Assembly: GCA_016926235.1 (NCBI GenBank)
Contig: JAFGOZ010000524.1
Coordinates: 62,001 to 126,000, forward strand
Reading direction: 5' to 3'
Length of the DNA: 64,000 nt
From: Bacteroidales bacterium
GTDB lineage: Bacteria > Bacteroidota > Bacteroidia > Bacteroidales > UBA10428
Below, in pieces: positions 1-8,697 of the stretch (its first letter is position 1; every line of letters begins with the position of its first letter). Position numbers and translations under genes: made by a program. The notes below the pieces were generated by a model that was given only the letters and a program-made list of their open reading frames with translations, was not told the origin of the DNA and searched no databases.

Positions 1-1146
1 TGTGAGAGATACTTCTTTTCTGGATACATAGTAGGCAAATGATAAATCCGGATGATAGATGGAATCACTACCTAAGTAAATGGTCATGGATGTATTGATG
101 CCGGATACCTTATCCGGATTAAATGCAAATAGTTGTGAATGTAACTGAAGAAAAAGTGTATCCCCACTATACATATCGAGTTGAGCAAGTTCCTCCTGGC
201 TACCTGCACCCAGCATTGCTTGTCCTTGCATTTTAAGACCTCCTTTATAATCTATGTCCTCATAAAGGTCTTTCAGGAAAAAGTTTTTCTTATACGATTC
301 GAATTGAGGATACCTTGCACTGGCCGGGTCTTTTATAATCATTACTTTGTCGGTTAACACACCTAAAAGAGGATCGTCAAAGAAATTTTTATTTGTAAAA
401 ACCACCGAATCAAATTTATATTCGGCTTTTGTCAGATTTAACCTATAGTTTTCCAATTTGGCATTTACCTCCTCACGGGGCAATCCGGCTCTTTCCCATG
501 TTACCAAACCGGTTTTCCCATACCAGGTATATTTTACCGGATCAAAATAACCGGATGCTTCGTAAATTTTAATACTGTCTAAATTAGCAAAGCAGGTTAA
601 TGTAACATTCTCCAGTATGATGCGGATATCGTCCTTAATTTCAAACCGAAAATCATTCTTGTCAACTTTCCAATTGGTTGTTGTAGTGTAATAAATGTAG
701 TTCTCACCTACAAGGTTTATAGTAGAACTAAAATATACACTAAGATCATTGTAGGATAATTTGGGATGATCAAGGATGAAATTAACTCCTTTTTCCCATG
801 TAAGGTAGCCTTGAAGGTTATTATCTTGTTGGTAAAGTAATTGACATTGTAAATAATCAACAAAATGAGGACGGAGTCTAACCTGCTTTTGTACCAAATT
901 ATTTGACATTTCGATAATCTTGTCTTTTCGTTGAGGGCTGAAGAAAACAGAGTCTGTATTCCAGGCACTTACATATGCTTCCAGGAGAGGTTCCTCTTTT
1001 TCGGGGATATTTACTTTTAATCTTTCCGATAAATTCTTTATATATTCTCTGTGATCAACAGGGAATTTATCCCTCATTATTTGAGACTTAAGATTGACTA
1101 TTGAAATAGAAAAGATCAGGATCATCAGAATGGGAAAACGCTTCAT
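1..1146 (-). CDS. Large exported protein, N-terminal part only (function unknown)
   Basis: I do not recognise this family. The frame is open from an ATG at 1146 to the left edge of the window (382 codons visible), so the C-terminus is missing here. The protein begins with a short basic then hydrophobic stretch (MKRFPILMILIFSIS) that looks like a signal peptide, so export is inferred. The visible part is polar and aromatic, with stretches such as YIYYTTTTNW and LFLQLHSQLF that suggest beta structure; I see no nucleotide, metal or protease motif. It starts 42 bp after the prmA stop in the same direction and may be read through from it. The existence of the gene is well supported by the long open frame. 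Confidence 0.8.
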   Translation of the reverse strand, partial: MKRFPILMILIFSISIVNLKSQIMRDKFPVDHREYIKNLSERLKVNIPEKEEPLLEAYVSAWNTDSVFFSPQRKDKIIEMSNNLVQKQVRLRPHFVDYLQCQLLYQQDNNLQGYLTWEKGVNFILDHPKLSYNDLSVYFSSTINLVGENYIYYTTTTNWKVDKNDFRFEIKDDIRIILENVTLTCFANLDSIKIYEASGYFDPVKYTWYGKTGLVTWERAGLPREEVNAKLENYRLNLTKAEYKFDSVVFTNKNFFDDPLLGVLTDKVMIIKDPASARYPQFESYKKNFFLKDLYEDIDYKGGLKMQGQAMLGAGSQEELAQLDMYSGDTLFLQLHSQLFAFNPDKVSGINTSMTIYLGSDSIYHPDLSFAYYVSRKEVSLT

Positions 1147-1188
1147 AGTTTGAATTTTATATTTTGAGATAAAAATGTAAAACTAAAA

Positions 1189-2031
1189 TTAACTACTCTT
1201 TACCAGATTTAAAACAATCCAGTTATTTTTTTCCCTAAACAATTTTGCAGTTAATCCAAATGCTTTAGCTCTATCTTCAATCATATCTTTGTCGTGGAGG
1301 TAAAATCCGCTAAGCAACATTTCACCATTTTTGTTCAATGATGCAGAATAAACAGGCATGTCCTGCAGTATTATATTCCGGTTAATATTTGCAAGGATTA
1401 CATCAAATTTTGTTCCTTCAATGAGTTTAGCATCACCGTGAAATGCTTCAATGTTTGATGTGTTGTTTCGAACAATATTTTCCAGGGTGTTTTCATATGC
1501 CCAGCTATCATGGTCAATAGCTGTAATGGCTTTAGCTCCTGTTTTTGAAGCAAGGATGGCTAAAATACCGGTTCCACATCCCATGTCCAGTACGACTTTG
1601 TTTTTTAATTCAGTTTTGAGTATCTGTTCAATCATTAAGGATGTAGTTTCATGATGCCCGGTGCCAAATGACATTTTTGGTTCAATAATAATTTCAAAGT
1701 CATAGACCTTTTCAATTTTATGAAAGGGAGCTCTTACTATGCATTGATCACAAATTACTATTGGAGGGAAATTTTGTTCCCATTTAATATTCCAGTTTTC
1801 GTCCATTATTTCAATATGGGATATTGTAAGTATATACTTTTCAGCTATAAAATCTTCCAATATTTCGTTAACTTCTTTTATACTAAATTTCTCCTTAGGA
1901 ATATATGCTTTAATTACAGGGCTTTCTTCCGCAAAACTTTCGTAGGGAAGTTCGGCTAAACGGGCAATTATAATTTCATAATCCTGAATTTTATCGGGAT
2001 CAATGGTTATTACTAATTCAATGTATATCAT
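1189..2031 (-). CDS. prmA: Ribosomal protein L11 methyltransferase
   Basis: PrmA methylates lysines and the N-terminus of ribosomal protein L11 using S-adenosylmethionine, in the cytoplasm. The sequence shows the family's FGTGHHETT motif near residue 130, the SAM-binding loop LDMGCGTG just after it, and ANINRNII in place of the usual NPPY-like substrate motif. An in-frame TTG at 2061 would lengthen the protein by ten residues, but that start lies inside the tpiA terminator hairpin and would add a Phe-rich tail; the ATG at 2031 gives MIYIEL, a normal start for the ferredoxin-like N-terminal domain. The 280-residue length is typical. It lies downstream of tpiA but behind its terminator, so it may have its own promoter. 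Confidence 0.93.
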   Translation of the reverse strand: MIYIELVITIDPDKIQDYEIIIARLAELPYESFAEESPVIKAYIPKEKFSIKEVNEILEDFIAEKYILTISHIEIMDENWNIKWEQNFPPIVICDQCIVRAPFHKIEKVYDFEIIIEPKMSFGTGHHETTSLMIEQILKTELKNKVVLDMGCGTGILAILASKTGAKAITAIDHDSWAYENTLENIVRNNTSNIEAFHGDAKLIEGTKFDVILANINRNIILQDMPVYSASLNKNGEMLLSGFYLHDKDMIEDRAKAFGLTAKLFREKNNWIVLNLVKSS

Positions 2032-2046
2032 ATAAATTGTATAAAG

Positions 2047-2086
2047 AAAAAAAAACGACAACTCTATTACGGTTGTCGTTTTTTTT
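2047..2086 (-). terminator. Intrinsic terminator after tpiA
   Basis: CGACAAC (2056-2062) pairs perfectly with GTTGTCG (2072-2078) around a 9-nt loop, and A and T runs on both sides lengthen the stem. Read on the minus strand, a run of eight or more T follows the stem 15-45 bp after the tpiA stop. The A/T flanks make it potentially bidirectional, but no plus-strand gene ends here. Confidence 0.85.
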
Positions 2087-2100
2087 AAAATTTATAATTA

Positions 2101-2853
2101 TTAGAATGACTTTACCAGGGCAAGGAAATCTTCCGATTTCAATGATGCTCCACCAATCAAACCTCCGTCAACATCCGGGTTGGCGAAAAGTTCCTTCGCA
2201 TTAGAAGGATTACAACTTCCTCCATAGAGTAACGAAGTTTCAGTAGCAACATCAGCACCGTACTTCTTAAAAATGAGGTCGCGAATGAATTTATGCATCT
2301 CCTGAGCCTGGCCTGAAGTAGCTACAACTCCTGTACCAATAGCCCAAACTGGTTCGTATGCGATTACGATTTTCAGGAAATCTTCTTTTGGTAGATCAAA
2401 AATGCCTTCTGCCAGTTGAGTTTCAACCACTTTAAAATGGTTGTTGCTCTCGCGTTCGCTAAGTAATTCACCACAGCAAAAAATTGGTTGTAACCCATTT
2501 GCCAAGGTTAATTTTACTTTTTTATTCAGGATTTGATTATCTTCTTTATAGTAAGTTCTTCTTTCGGAGTGGCCGATGATAACATATTTTGTTCCGGTTG
2601 ATTTTATCATTTCAGCAGATACTTCGCCGGTATATGCGCCTTTTGCCTCAGAAGCGCAGTTTTGAGCAGAAACAGATACGTTTTTAACTGTTTTACATAC
2701 CTCTGTTAAATGAATAAATGGGGTGCCTAAAATCACTTCTACACCACTAGCATTCAAAGAAGCTACTCCTTTGTCAACTGCTTGTGCTAATTCTATGCCT
2801 TCCTGCAGTGTTTTGTTCATTTTCCAGTTACCGGCTACAATATTTTTTCTCAT
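2101..2853 (-). CDS. tpiA: Triosephosphate isomerase
   Basis: Interconverts dihydroxyacetone phosphate and glyceraldehyde 3-phosphate in glycolysis and gluconeogenesis. All catalytic residues are visible: Asn9 and Lys11 in GNWKMN, His95 in IIGHSERR, and Glu167 in [11 protein letters not shown]. The phosphate-binding segments YGGS and GGLIGGASL are near the C-terminus. Length (250 residues) is normal. It starts 120 bp after the end of the upstream OppB-like gene, has a good -7 box upstream, and ends in a strong terminator, so it is probably transcribed on its own. Confidence 0.97.
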   Translation of the reverse strand: MRKNIVAGNWKMNKTLQEGIELAQAVDKGVASLNASGVEVILGTPFIHLTEVCKTVKNVSVSAQNCASEAKGAYTGEVSAEMIKSTGTKYVIIGHSERRTYYKEDNQILNKKVKLTLANGLQPIFCCGELLSERESNNHFKVVETQLAEGIFDLPKEDFLKIVIAYEPVWAIGTGVVATSGQAQEMHKFIRDLIFKKYGADVATETSLLYGGSCNPSNAKELFANPDVDGGLIGGASLKSEDFLALVKSF

Positions 2854-2890
2854 GATTGAATTATTTTAATAGATTAATATTTTGCTCCCG

Positions 2891-2898
2891 CAAAAATA
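2891..2898 (-). promoter_or_regulatory. Candidate -7 promoter box of tpiA
   Basis: On the minus strand this reads TATTTTTG, an exact match to the Bacteroidota -7 consensus TAnnTTTG, 37 bp before the tpiA ATG. No clear TTTG -33 box lies at the expected distance, so support is partial. Confidence 0.4.
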
Positions 2899-2973
2899 GC
2901 AAAATATATCGATTGAATATTGCATAACTTGAATTATAAATTTGAATGAAGTTATTGGTAAATAGAGATGTAC

Positions 2974-4056
2974 TTAAGCGATCCGAACCCTGGGGTCAAG
3001 GATGGCATAGGTGATGTCTACCATAATGTTTATTACAAGGAAGATGACTGAGATGGTCAGTATACAACCCATTACTACAGGCAGGTCATAGTTATTCAGG
3101 GCTTCTACTATTACATACCCGAGGCCTTTCCATCCAAAAATATACTCTACAAATACAACCCCTGCCATGAGTGAGGCAAACCATCCTGAGATGGCAGTTA
3201 TTACAGGATTAAGGGAGTTTTTCAAGGCATGCTTAATAATTACTGCTGAGTGCTTCAGGCCTTTGGCCCTGGCCGTACGGATATAATCCTGGGATAGAAC
3301 TTCAAGTAAGGAATTGCGGGATAGCTGGATAACAATAGCCAGAGGCCTTATACCTAATGTAAAAACAGGTAAAATAAGGTTTTTAAGCTGCAGTTGGATT
3401 CCATCTCCGAAATCACTGATTTCGTATAAATTTCCTGTAAGATTCAGGTTTGTAAAATCTCCCAGTAAATAGGCAAATATCCATCCGATAAGTATGGCAG
3501 CAAAAAAAGAAGGAAGCGACATGCCAAAGGCTGAAAATAAAATCAGCAAACGATCAAGAAGACTATCTTTTTTAACGGCCGTTATAATGCCTGTTATTAT
3601 GCCAAGAAATGTTGCAAATACAATAGAAGCAAGAGCAAGTATAAAGGTGTTGAATAATGTTTCATTTATTATTGCAGATACAGGGCGTTTACCTTGATAA
3701 GACCTTCTTAGGTATGGTGGTTTTAATACGATTAGGGTGTTTTTGGATATACTAAAGAGTTTCTTTACCCCCGGATATTTTTTATTATCGAGATAGAAGC
3801 AATGATGTGGATCATTTGTATTATGAAAAGATATTGGAGACAGGTCATTTAAATATTTCAGATATTGCTTTCCTTTGGATTTATCCAGGCCCAGGTCATT
3901 GCGTATCATATTTAACGATTCTTCATCTGAGCGCTGTCCCATCATCATCCTCGCAGGATCTCCGGGTAAAATATTGAATAAAAAGAATACCAGGGTAACA
4001 ACCCCGAATAATATTAGTAAACTATACAGGAGACGTCGAACAATATACTTAATCAC
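2974..4056 (-). CDS. OppB/DppB-type ABC transporter permease
   Basis: Inner-membrane permease subunit of a peptide- or nickel-type ABC importer (binding-protein-dependent permease family). The N-terminus MIKYIVRRLLYSLLILFGVVT is typical of OppB/DppB proteins, followed by FNILPGDPARMM. Several membrane segments follow, and the EAA loop that contacts the ATPase is seen as DYIRTARAKGLKHSAVIIKHALKN (shown here as two pieces: DYIRTARAKGL and KHALKN). The C-terminus LDPRVRIA is also typical. At 360 residues it is slightly longer than usual owing to a periplasmic insert near residues 60-110. No partner permease, ATPase or binding protein lies nearby, so its substrate cannot be told. It starts 6 bp after the DoxX-like gene and is probably cotranscribed with it. 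Confidence 0.88.
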   Translation of the reverse strand: MIKYIVRRLLYSLLILFGVVTLVFFLFNILPGDPARMMMGQRSDEESLNMIRNDLGLDKSKGKQYLKYLNDLSPISFHNTNDPHHCFYLDNKKYPGVKKLFSISKNTLIVLKPPYLRRSYQGKRPVSAIINETLFNTFILALASIVFATFLGIITGIITAVKKDSLLDRLLILFSAFGMSLPSFFAAILIGWIFAYLLGDFTNLNLTGNLYEISDFGDGIQLQLKNLILPVFTLGIRPLAIVIQLSRNSLLEVLSQDYIRTARAKGLKHSAVIIKHALKNSLNPVITAISGWFASLMAGVVFVEYIFGWKGLGYVIVEALNNYDLPVVMGCILTISVIFLVINIMVDITYAILDPRVRIA

Positions 4057-4062
4057 TCGTAT

Positions 4063-5307
4063 TTATAATTTTCGTTGAATGAAATACTGACGCAATAGTC
4101 GGAACAAACTTAAAACTAAAATAACAAAAAGTGTAAGATTCATTAACCTTAATCCTTCAATATCTTTTTTGTACCTTTCTGTAATCCTTGCCAGTGCATT
4201 CTCTTTAAAAGTTTCAACGCAGGGTATGTCATTAAAGTGCCATTTTCCAATTATAACTCCTCCTTTAATTAAAACCAGTCCAGGATTTGAACGCACAATG
4301 GTTTTTAAAGTAATTTCATCTGTGGCAAAAAATTTGTATGGAAGGTTAAGTTCCTTTTGAATTTTTTCAATATACTCAGTGGGAGATGAGGTTAAGCAAT
4401 AAAATGCAAAAGGATCTTTGCTCAGCTGATTATAAAGATACTTAAACTTCACAAAGCCTTCTTTATTTGCTTTTTCCACATTATAGCTTATTAGAAGTAG
4501 TGTATAGTTTTTATCGTGTAATACCAGGTCTGTGATATCTTCACCATTGGGGCTTGTGATGGAAAAATCATGGATAGGTGGCACGTATCCTTCATCAATC
4601 ATTTCCGATTTTGCATCAACAAAAGTCCATGTTGTGTCATCCCAGGGATAATCAGGATCTATGAATTCCTGAACTTTACCATCTTTTTCATAGTAAAGAT
4701 AAGTTATATATTTTGGAGGTGGTGCATTTTCTGGTATAATCATCTTCTCAGGAATGTAAGTTCCTACATTGTATGGTCTGAAGTCAATAATGGGCAGATG
4801 TTTGATGCAATGAATGGAAATACCAAAAATAAGCAGGATACCACCAAGTACCAGGCCCCATTCTGTGATGTTTGAATATGCCGCTTCAAATTTATTTCGT
4901 GAGAAGAAAACGACCAAGGTAGGGATCATTAAAATCAGGTTCTTATAAAAGGTTTGCCAGTTTGTAAGTATCAGGGCGTCACCGAAGCATCCGCAATCGC
5001 TAACAGGATTTTTTATTGCTATCCATAATGTCAAAAAAAGAAAAAATACCATGAAAAGGGTTACTAACCAGGAAAACAGCTTCATGCGAAGTTTCAGCAG
5101 GAGGCTAAAGCCAATAATGAATTCAAAGGAACTTAAAATTAATGCTAGTGGGACTGCAATTGCAGTAAAAAAATCCATGTGGAAAGCTTCAAAATAATCC
5201 CCAAATTTATATGCAGATCCTAAAGGATCAACAGCCTTAACAAATCCCGAAAAAACAAATACTGCACCAAGTATTAACCTGGATAAGTTCCGCAAAAATT
5301 TCATCAT
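4063..5307 (-). CDS. DoxX/MauE-like membrane protein with thioredoxin-like C-terminal part
   Basis: Resembles the Bacteroidota family named after BT_3928. Residues 1-150 hold four hydrophobic segments of the DoxX/MauE type (LILGAVFVFSGFVKAVDPLG at the start), with SDCGCFGDAL between segments; the CGCFG pair of cysteines is characteristic. A single hydrophobic segment near residue 155 leads to an extracytoplasmic C-terminal part of about 200 residues (for example LLLISYNVEKANKEGF) that looks like a thioredoxin fold but shows no CxxC. A last hydrophobic helix lies near residue 390. A role in redox or disulphide handling at the membrane is inference. In Bacteroides the homologue lies next to tpiA; here an OppB-like gene separates them. 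Confidence 0.82.
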   Translation of the reverse strand: MMKFLRNLSRLILGAVFVFSGFVKAVDPLGSAYKFGDYFEAFHMDFFTAIAVPLALILSSFEFIIGFSLLLKLRMKLFSWLVTLFMVFFLFLTLWIAIKNPVSDCGCFGDALILTNWQTFYKNLILMIPTLVVFFSRNKFEAAYSNITEWGLVLGGILLIFGISIHCIKHLPIIDFRPYNVGTYIPEKMIIPENAPPPKYITYLYYEKDGKVQEFIDPDYPWDDTTWTFVDAKSEMIDEGYVPPIHDFSITSPNGEDITDLVLHDKNYTLLLISYNVEKANKEGFVKFKYLYNQLSKDPFAFYCLTSSPTEYIEKIQKELNLPYKFFATDEITLKTIVRSNPGLVLIKGGVIIGKWHFNDIPCVETFKENALARITERYKKDIEGLRLMNLTLFVILVLSLFRLLRQYFIQRKL

Positions 5308-5400
5308 AGCACTATATTATTGGTTCCTCAAAAATATCAAATTTGGTTTAAGTAAAGGTTAATAGTTCTGCCATTAACAAACTGTTAACATTGATAAAAC

Positions 5401-6093
5401 TTATAAATGATTGTTTAACTCATGGATTATTTTATTATGGATGGTTGTTTTATTAAGTATCTGGCCATTTTCATCAGCACAATCAATTCCAATAAAACTC
5501 GGTTCCAATTTCAACTGCCATAAATAGGCTTCTCTTACTCGTTTTTGAAATTCCAGGTCAGCTTCGTGGATATCATCTGCTCCATCCAGGTAATCCCTGT
5601 CAGAACCTGACCTTCGTTGTGTAAGGTTAACTTCGGTAAATGCAAAAGGTACGGTGAGCAGTATATTGAGATCAGGAGAAGGAATTTTGTGATATGCATA
5701 TTCAAGATGCAATATCCATTTTCTTAACTTTTCCTGTTCATCTTTGTTCGTTAGCTTTGCGCATTGAAATGCAATGTTCGAAAATACATACCTGTCTACT
5801 AATACCAATAATCCCTCCGCAAGCCAGCTTCGTATCATTTCTGAAGCATCCATTCTGTCTCCTGCATATAATAAAGCTACCAGGTAAGGATCCACTTTAT
5901 CCAATGCACCAAACTTTCCCTGCAGGAACATTGCCACTAACTCACCATAAACTGGGGAATCAGTGCGGGGGAAGTGCAGATATCGGAAGGGTATTTTATT
6001 GTATTTTAAATAATCCTGAAATAATTCAACTTGTGTTGATTTACCTGATCCGTCCAATCCCTCTAAAACGATAAACCGGTTTGTGTTTTTCAT
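5401..6093 (-). CDS. tmk: Thymidylate kinase
   Basis: Phosphorylates dTMP to dTDP for DNA synthesis, in the cytoplasm. The P-loop GLDGSGKST is at residues 12-20, the DR(Y) motif appears as DRYVFSN near residue 100, and a LID-like segment TQRRSGSDRDYLDGADD lies near residue 155, ahead of DIHEADLEFQKRVREAY. At 230 residues it is slightly longer than bacterial Tmk (about 205-215). It is divergent from folP, with 79 bp between the starts. A different nucleoside monophosphate kinase is possible but the motif set fits dTMP kinase best. Confidence 0.88.
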   Translation of the reverse strand: MKNTNRFIVLEGLDGSGKSTQVELFQDYLKYNKIPFRYLHFPRTDSPVYGELVAMFLQGKFGALDKVDPYLVALLYAGDRMDASEMIRSWLAEGLLVLVDRYVFSNIAFQCAKLTNKDEQEKLRKWILHLEYAYHKIPSPDLNILLTVPFAFTEVNLTQRRSGSDRDYLDGADDIHEADLEFQKRVREAYLWQLKLEPSFIGIDCADENGQILNKTTIHNKIIHELNNHL

Positions 6094-6141
6094 TTAAATT
6101 ACAAATTATACTTTTTACCCTTTATTTTTCTTTTTTTTAAA

Positions 6142-6149
6142 TAGCTTTG
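6142..6149 (+). promoter_or_regulatory. Candidate -7 promoter box of folP
   Basis: TAGCTTTG matches the Bacteroidota -7 consensus TAnnTTTG exactly, 23 bp before the folP ATG. The region about 20 bp upstream is T-rich (CTTTATTTTTC) without a clean TTTG. Confidence 0.4.
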
Positions 6150-6172
6150 TTATTCTTCATACCACATTAAAA

Positions 6173-7039
6173 ATGGAGCATAAAGATACATTTTTTTCAA
6201 GAAAAAGGACGCTGAATTGCAATGGAAAGCTTATTGATCTCAGTACGCCAAAAGTGATGGGGATCCTTAATGTTACACCGGATTCATTTTATGATGGAGG
6301 GAAATATTATTCTGATGTCAGTATTTTGGAGGCAATTAACGAAATGGTGGACGAAGGGGTTGATATTGTGGATATTGGCGGATATTCATCAAGGCCTGGA
6401 GCAATACATATAAGTGAGCAGGAAGAACTTACCAGGATTAGCAAAGCACTAACTATACTTAGAAAACAATATCCCGAAATTATAGTATCGATAGATACAT
6501 TTCGTTCATCTATTGCCAAAACTGTTGTGAAAGAATATAATGTCAATATGATCAATGATATTTCTGCCGGCAATATGGATGAGAATATGCCTGAGATGAT
6601 AGCATCATTACAGGTCCCATATATAATAATGCATATGCAAGGCAAGCCTCAGGATATGCAGGACAATCCAAAATACAAGGATATCATCCCGGAAATTCTG
6701 TCTTATTTTTCAAATAAAATATTTATGTTGAGGGAGCGGGGAATACAAGATATAATCATAGATCCTGGCTTTGGTTTTGGAAAATTGATGGAACATAATT
6801 TTAAAATTCTGCAAAACCTTGATCAATTTGCTATTCTTGATCTTCCCATATTGGTTGGTTTGTCGAGAAAGTCAATGATCTATAAAACACTTGGTAATAA
6901 TCCGGAAGACGCATTAAATGGAACAACTGTTTTAAACACGATAGCATTGCTTAAAGGTGTTGATATCGTGAGGGTACATGATGTAAAAGAGGCAAAAGAA
7001 TGCATAAAACTGTTAAATAAATATGAAAGTGTTGTATAA
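6173..7039 (+). CDS. folP: Dihydropteroate synthase
   Basis: Condenses p-aminobenzoate with dihydropterin pyrophosphate in folate synthesis; the sulfonamide target. Signature segments occur in the usual order: MGILNVTPDSFYDGG (pyrophosphate loop), DIGGYSSRPGA, SIDTFRS, INDISAG, IIMHMQGKPQDMQ, DPGFGFGK, VGLSRKSMI and a final RVHDVKEAKE. The length (288 residues) is normal. It is the first gene of a plus-strand group with cdaA 35 bp downstream, an order seen in many Bacteroidota genomes. Confidence 0.97.
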   Translation: MEHKDTFFSRKRTLNCNGKLIDLSTPKVMGILNVTPDSFYDGGKYYSDVSILEAINEMVDEGVDIVDIGGYSSRPGAIHISEQEELTRISKALTILRKQYPEIIVSIDTFRSSIAKTVVKEYNVNMINDISAGNMDENMPEMIASLQVPYIIMHMQGKPQDMQDNPKYKDIIPEILSYFSNKIFMLRERGIQDIIIDPGFGFGKLMEHNFKILQNLDQFAILDLPILVGLSRKSMIYKTLGNNPEDALNGTTVLNTIALLKGVDIVRVHDVKEAKECIKLLNKYESVV

Positions 7040-7074
7040 TATTTTTAATTTCGGGATTTTAGGAATTTATAATA

Positions 7075-7854
7075 ATGATACCTGCATTTATAACAATTAG
7101 GTTACTTGACATTATTGATATATTTGTCGTCGCCTTGCTTATGTTTCAGCTGTATAAGCTGATTAAGGGCACGGTGGCAATGAATATTTTTATTGTAGTT
7201 ATTGCTGTATATTTTTTGTGGAGGATTGCGGAATCATTGAACATGCTGCTATTAGGTAATATCCTTGGTTCAATAATCGGGGTAGGAGTTATTGCTTTGC
7301 TTATTGTTTTTCAGAACGAAGTAAGAAGATTTTTACTTCTAATTGGCACAAAATATTTTTCCAGGACAAAACTTCCTTTCTTTAGTTTGTTTACAAGTAA
7401 TATAAAGCATGATGCTAATTTTGATATTGAGCAAATCGTTACAGCATGTATTAATCTGTCAAGGATCGAGGTTGGTGCACTTATTGTGATAGCAAAAGAA
7501 TCTCCTGTTACCATATTCTCAGAATCGGGAGAGATCATTGATGCTGTTATTTCAAGTGAATTAATCGAGACGATTTTTGCGAAAAATACCCCATTGCATG
7601 ATGGTGCCATGATAATAGTCAAAGGAAAAATTCATGCTGCACGCTGTGTTCTTCCAGTTGCTGAGAGTTACGATCTGCCTCATCATTTTGGTATGAGGCA
7701 TAGGTCTGCGTTGGGGATGAGTGAGCAAACAGATGCCATGATAATAGTTGTTTCTGAGGAAACAGGTAATATATCTATAGCCAAAGGTGGAAAGATGGAA
7801 AATAATTTGAGCCAGCAAGAATTGAGCGAGAGGCTTCATCGCGAATTCGTTTAA
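7075..7854 (+). CDS. cdaA: Diadenylate cyclase (c-di-AMP synthase), CdaA type
   Basis: Makes cyclic di-AMP from two ATP at the inner face of the membrane. Residues 1-90 carry three hydrophobic segments, followed by the DAC (DisA_N) domain with the two catalytic motifs DGA (176-178, in LHDGAMII) and RHR (208-210, in GMRHRSALG). Length (259) fits CdaA/DacA rather than the DNA-binding DisA. No CdaR or GlmM gene follows, unlike in Firmicutes; instead an MscS-like channel gene starts 12 bp later, and folP precedes it. Confidence 0.95.
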   Translation: MIPAFITIRLLDIIDIFVVALLMFQLYKLIKGTVAMNIFIVVIAVYFLWRIAESLNMLLLGNILGSIIGVGVIALLIVFQNEVRRFLLLIGTKYFSRTKLPFFSLFTSNIKHDANFDIEQIVTACINLSRIEVGALIVIAKESPVTIFSESGEIIDAVISSELIETIFAKNTPLHDGAMIIVKGKIHAARCVLPVAESYDLPHHFGMRHRSALGMSEQTDAMIIVVSEETGNISIAKGGKMENNLSQQELSERLHREFV

Positions 7855-7866
7855 AATGGACATATC

Positions 7867-8697
7867 ATGCAAATAAAAGATCTACTGAAACATACAATCA
7901 TTCAAACTGAAGATATCAATATTTCGGTTTATCATGTTCTTATTGTTTTAGTCGTATTAGTTGCTACCCGTTTGTTGCTTTGGTTTATAAGGAGGTTGTT
8001 CAACCGCCAGGTTAAAAGAAATATTCTTGAAAAAGGTAAGGGTGCAGCATTGTATCAAATTGTTCGATACACATTATGGATTATTGCAATTACGATAGGG
8101 TTAGAGACTGTTGGTATTAAGGTAACCATTCTCCTTGCGAGTTCAGCTGCCCTCCTGGTTGGTTTAGGGCTTGGTATTCAAAAGGTTTTTATGGATTTTG
8201 TTTCAGGTATTGTAATACTTTTTGAGGGAACTATAAAAGTAGAGGATATTGTGGAATTGGAAAATGGCACAATTGGTAAAGTTATTGAGATAAGTCTTCG
8301 AACATCAAAAATCCGAACGAGGGATTCTATCATTCAAATTGTTCCTAACTCTATGTTTATCAATGAAAACGTAATTAACTGGAGTCATATGGAAATGCTT
8401 ACCAGGTTTAATGTGGAAGTAGGCGTTGCATACGGATCGGATGTAGAATTGGTTAAGAACATCCTGATAGAAAGTGCTTCTGAACATCCTAAAATAGCTA
8501 AATCACCTACGCCTATTGTACAATTTGCAGATTTTGGAGAGTCATCCCTCAATTTTAAACTACTATTCTGGACCGACGAGACGTTTTTTGTTGAAATGAC
8601 AAAAAGCGATTTACGATATACAATAAACAACAAGTTTAGGGAAAAAAATGTTACTATCCCATTTCCGCAGCGCGATGTAAATCTAAAACAAAACTAG
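7867..8697 (+). CDS. MscS-family mechanosensitive channel
   Basis: Small-conductance mechanosensitive channel that releases solutes on osmotic downshock. Residues 20-100 hold three hydrophobic segments; the pore-lining helix is recognisable as LLASSAALLVGLGLG with its Ala/Gly pattern, followed by the MscS beta domain (KVEDIVELENGTIGKVIEIS, then VPNSMFINENVINWS). Length (276) matches E. coli MscS. The 12-bp gap from cdaA implies cotranscription, linking c-di-AMP synthesis with an osmotic valve. The stop codon overlaps that of convergent plsY. Confidence 0.92.
   Translation: MQIKDLLKHTIIQTEDINISVYHVLIVLVVLVATRLLLWFIRRLFNRQVKRNILEKGKGAALYQIVRYTLWIIAITIGLETVGIKVTILLASSAALLVGLGLGIQKVFMDFVSGIVILFEGTIKVEDIVELENGTIGKVIEISLRTSKIRTRDSIIQIVPNSMFINENVINWSHMEMLTRFNVEVGVAYGSDVELVKNILIESASEHPKIAKSPTPIVQFADFGESSLNFKLLFWTDETFFVEMTKSDLRYTINNKFREKNVTIPFPQRDVNLKQN

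Noticed and set aside
717..968. 83-codon open frame on the minus strand
   Set aside because: It lies inside the much longer exported-protein frame (1-1146, minus) in another phase and has no homologous look.
2032..2061. Longer prmA from a TTG at 2061
   Set aside because: The added part lies in the tpiA terminator; the ATG at 2031 fits the family.
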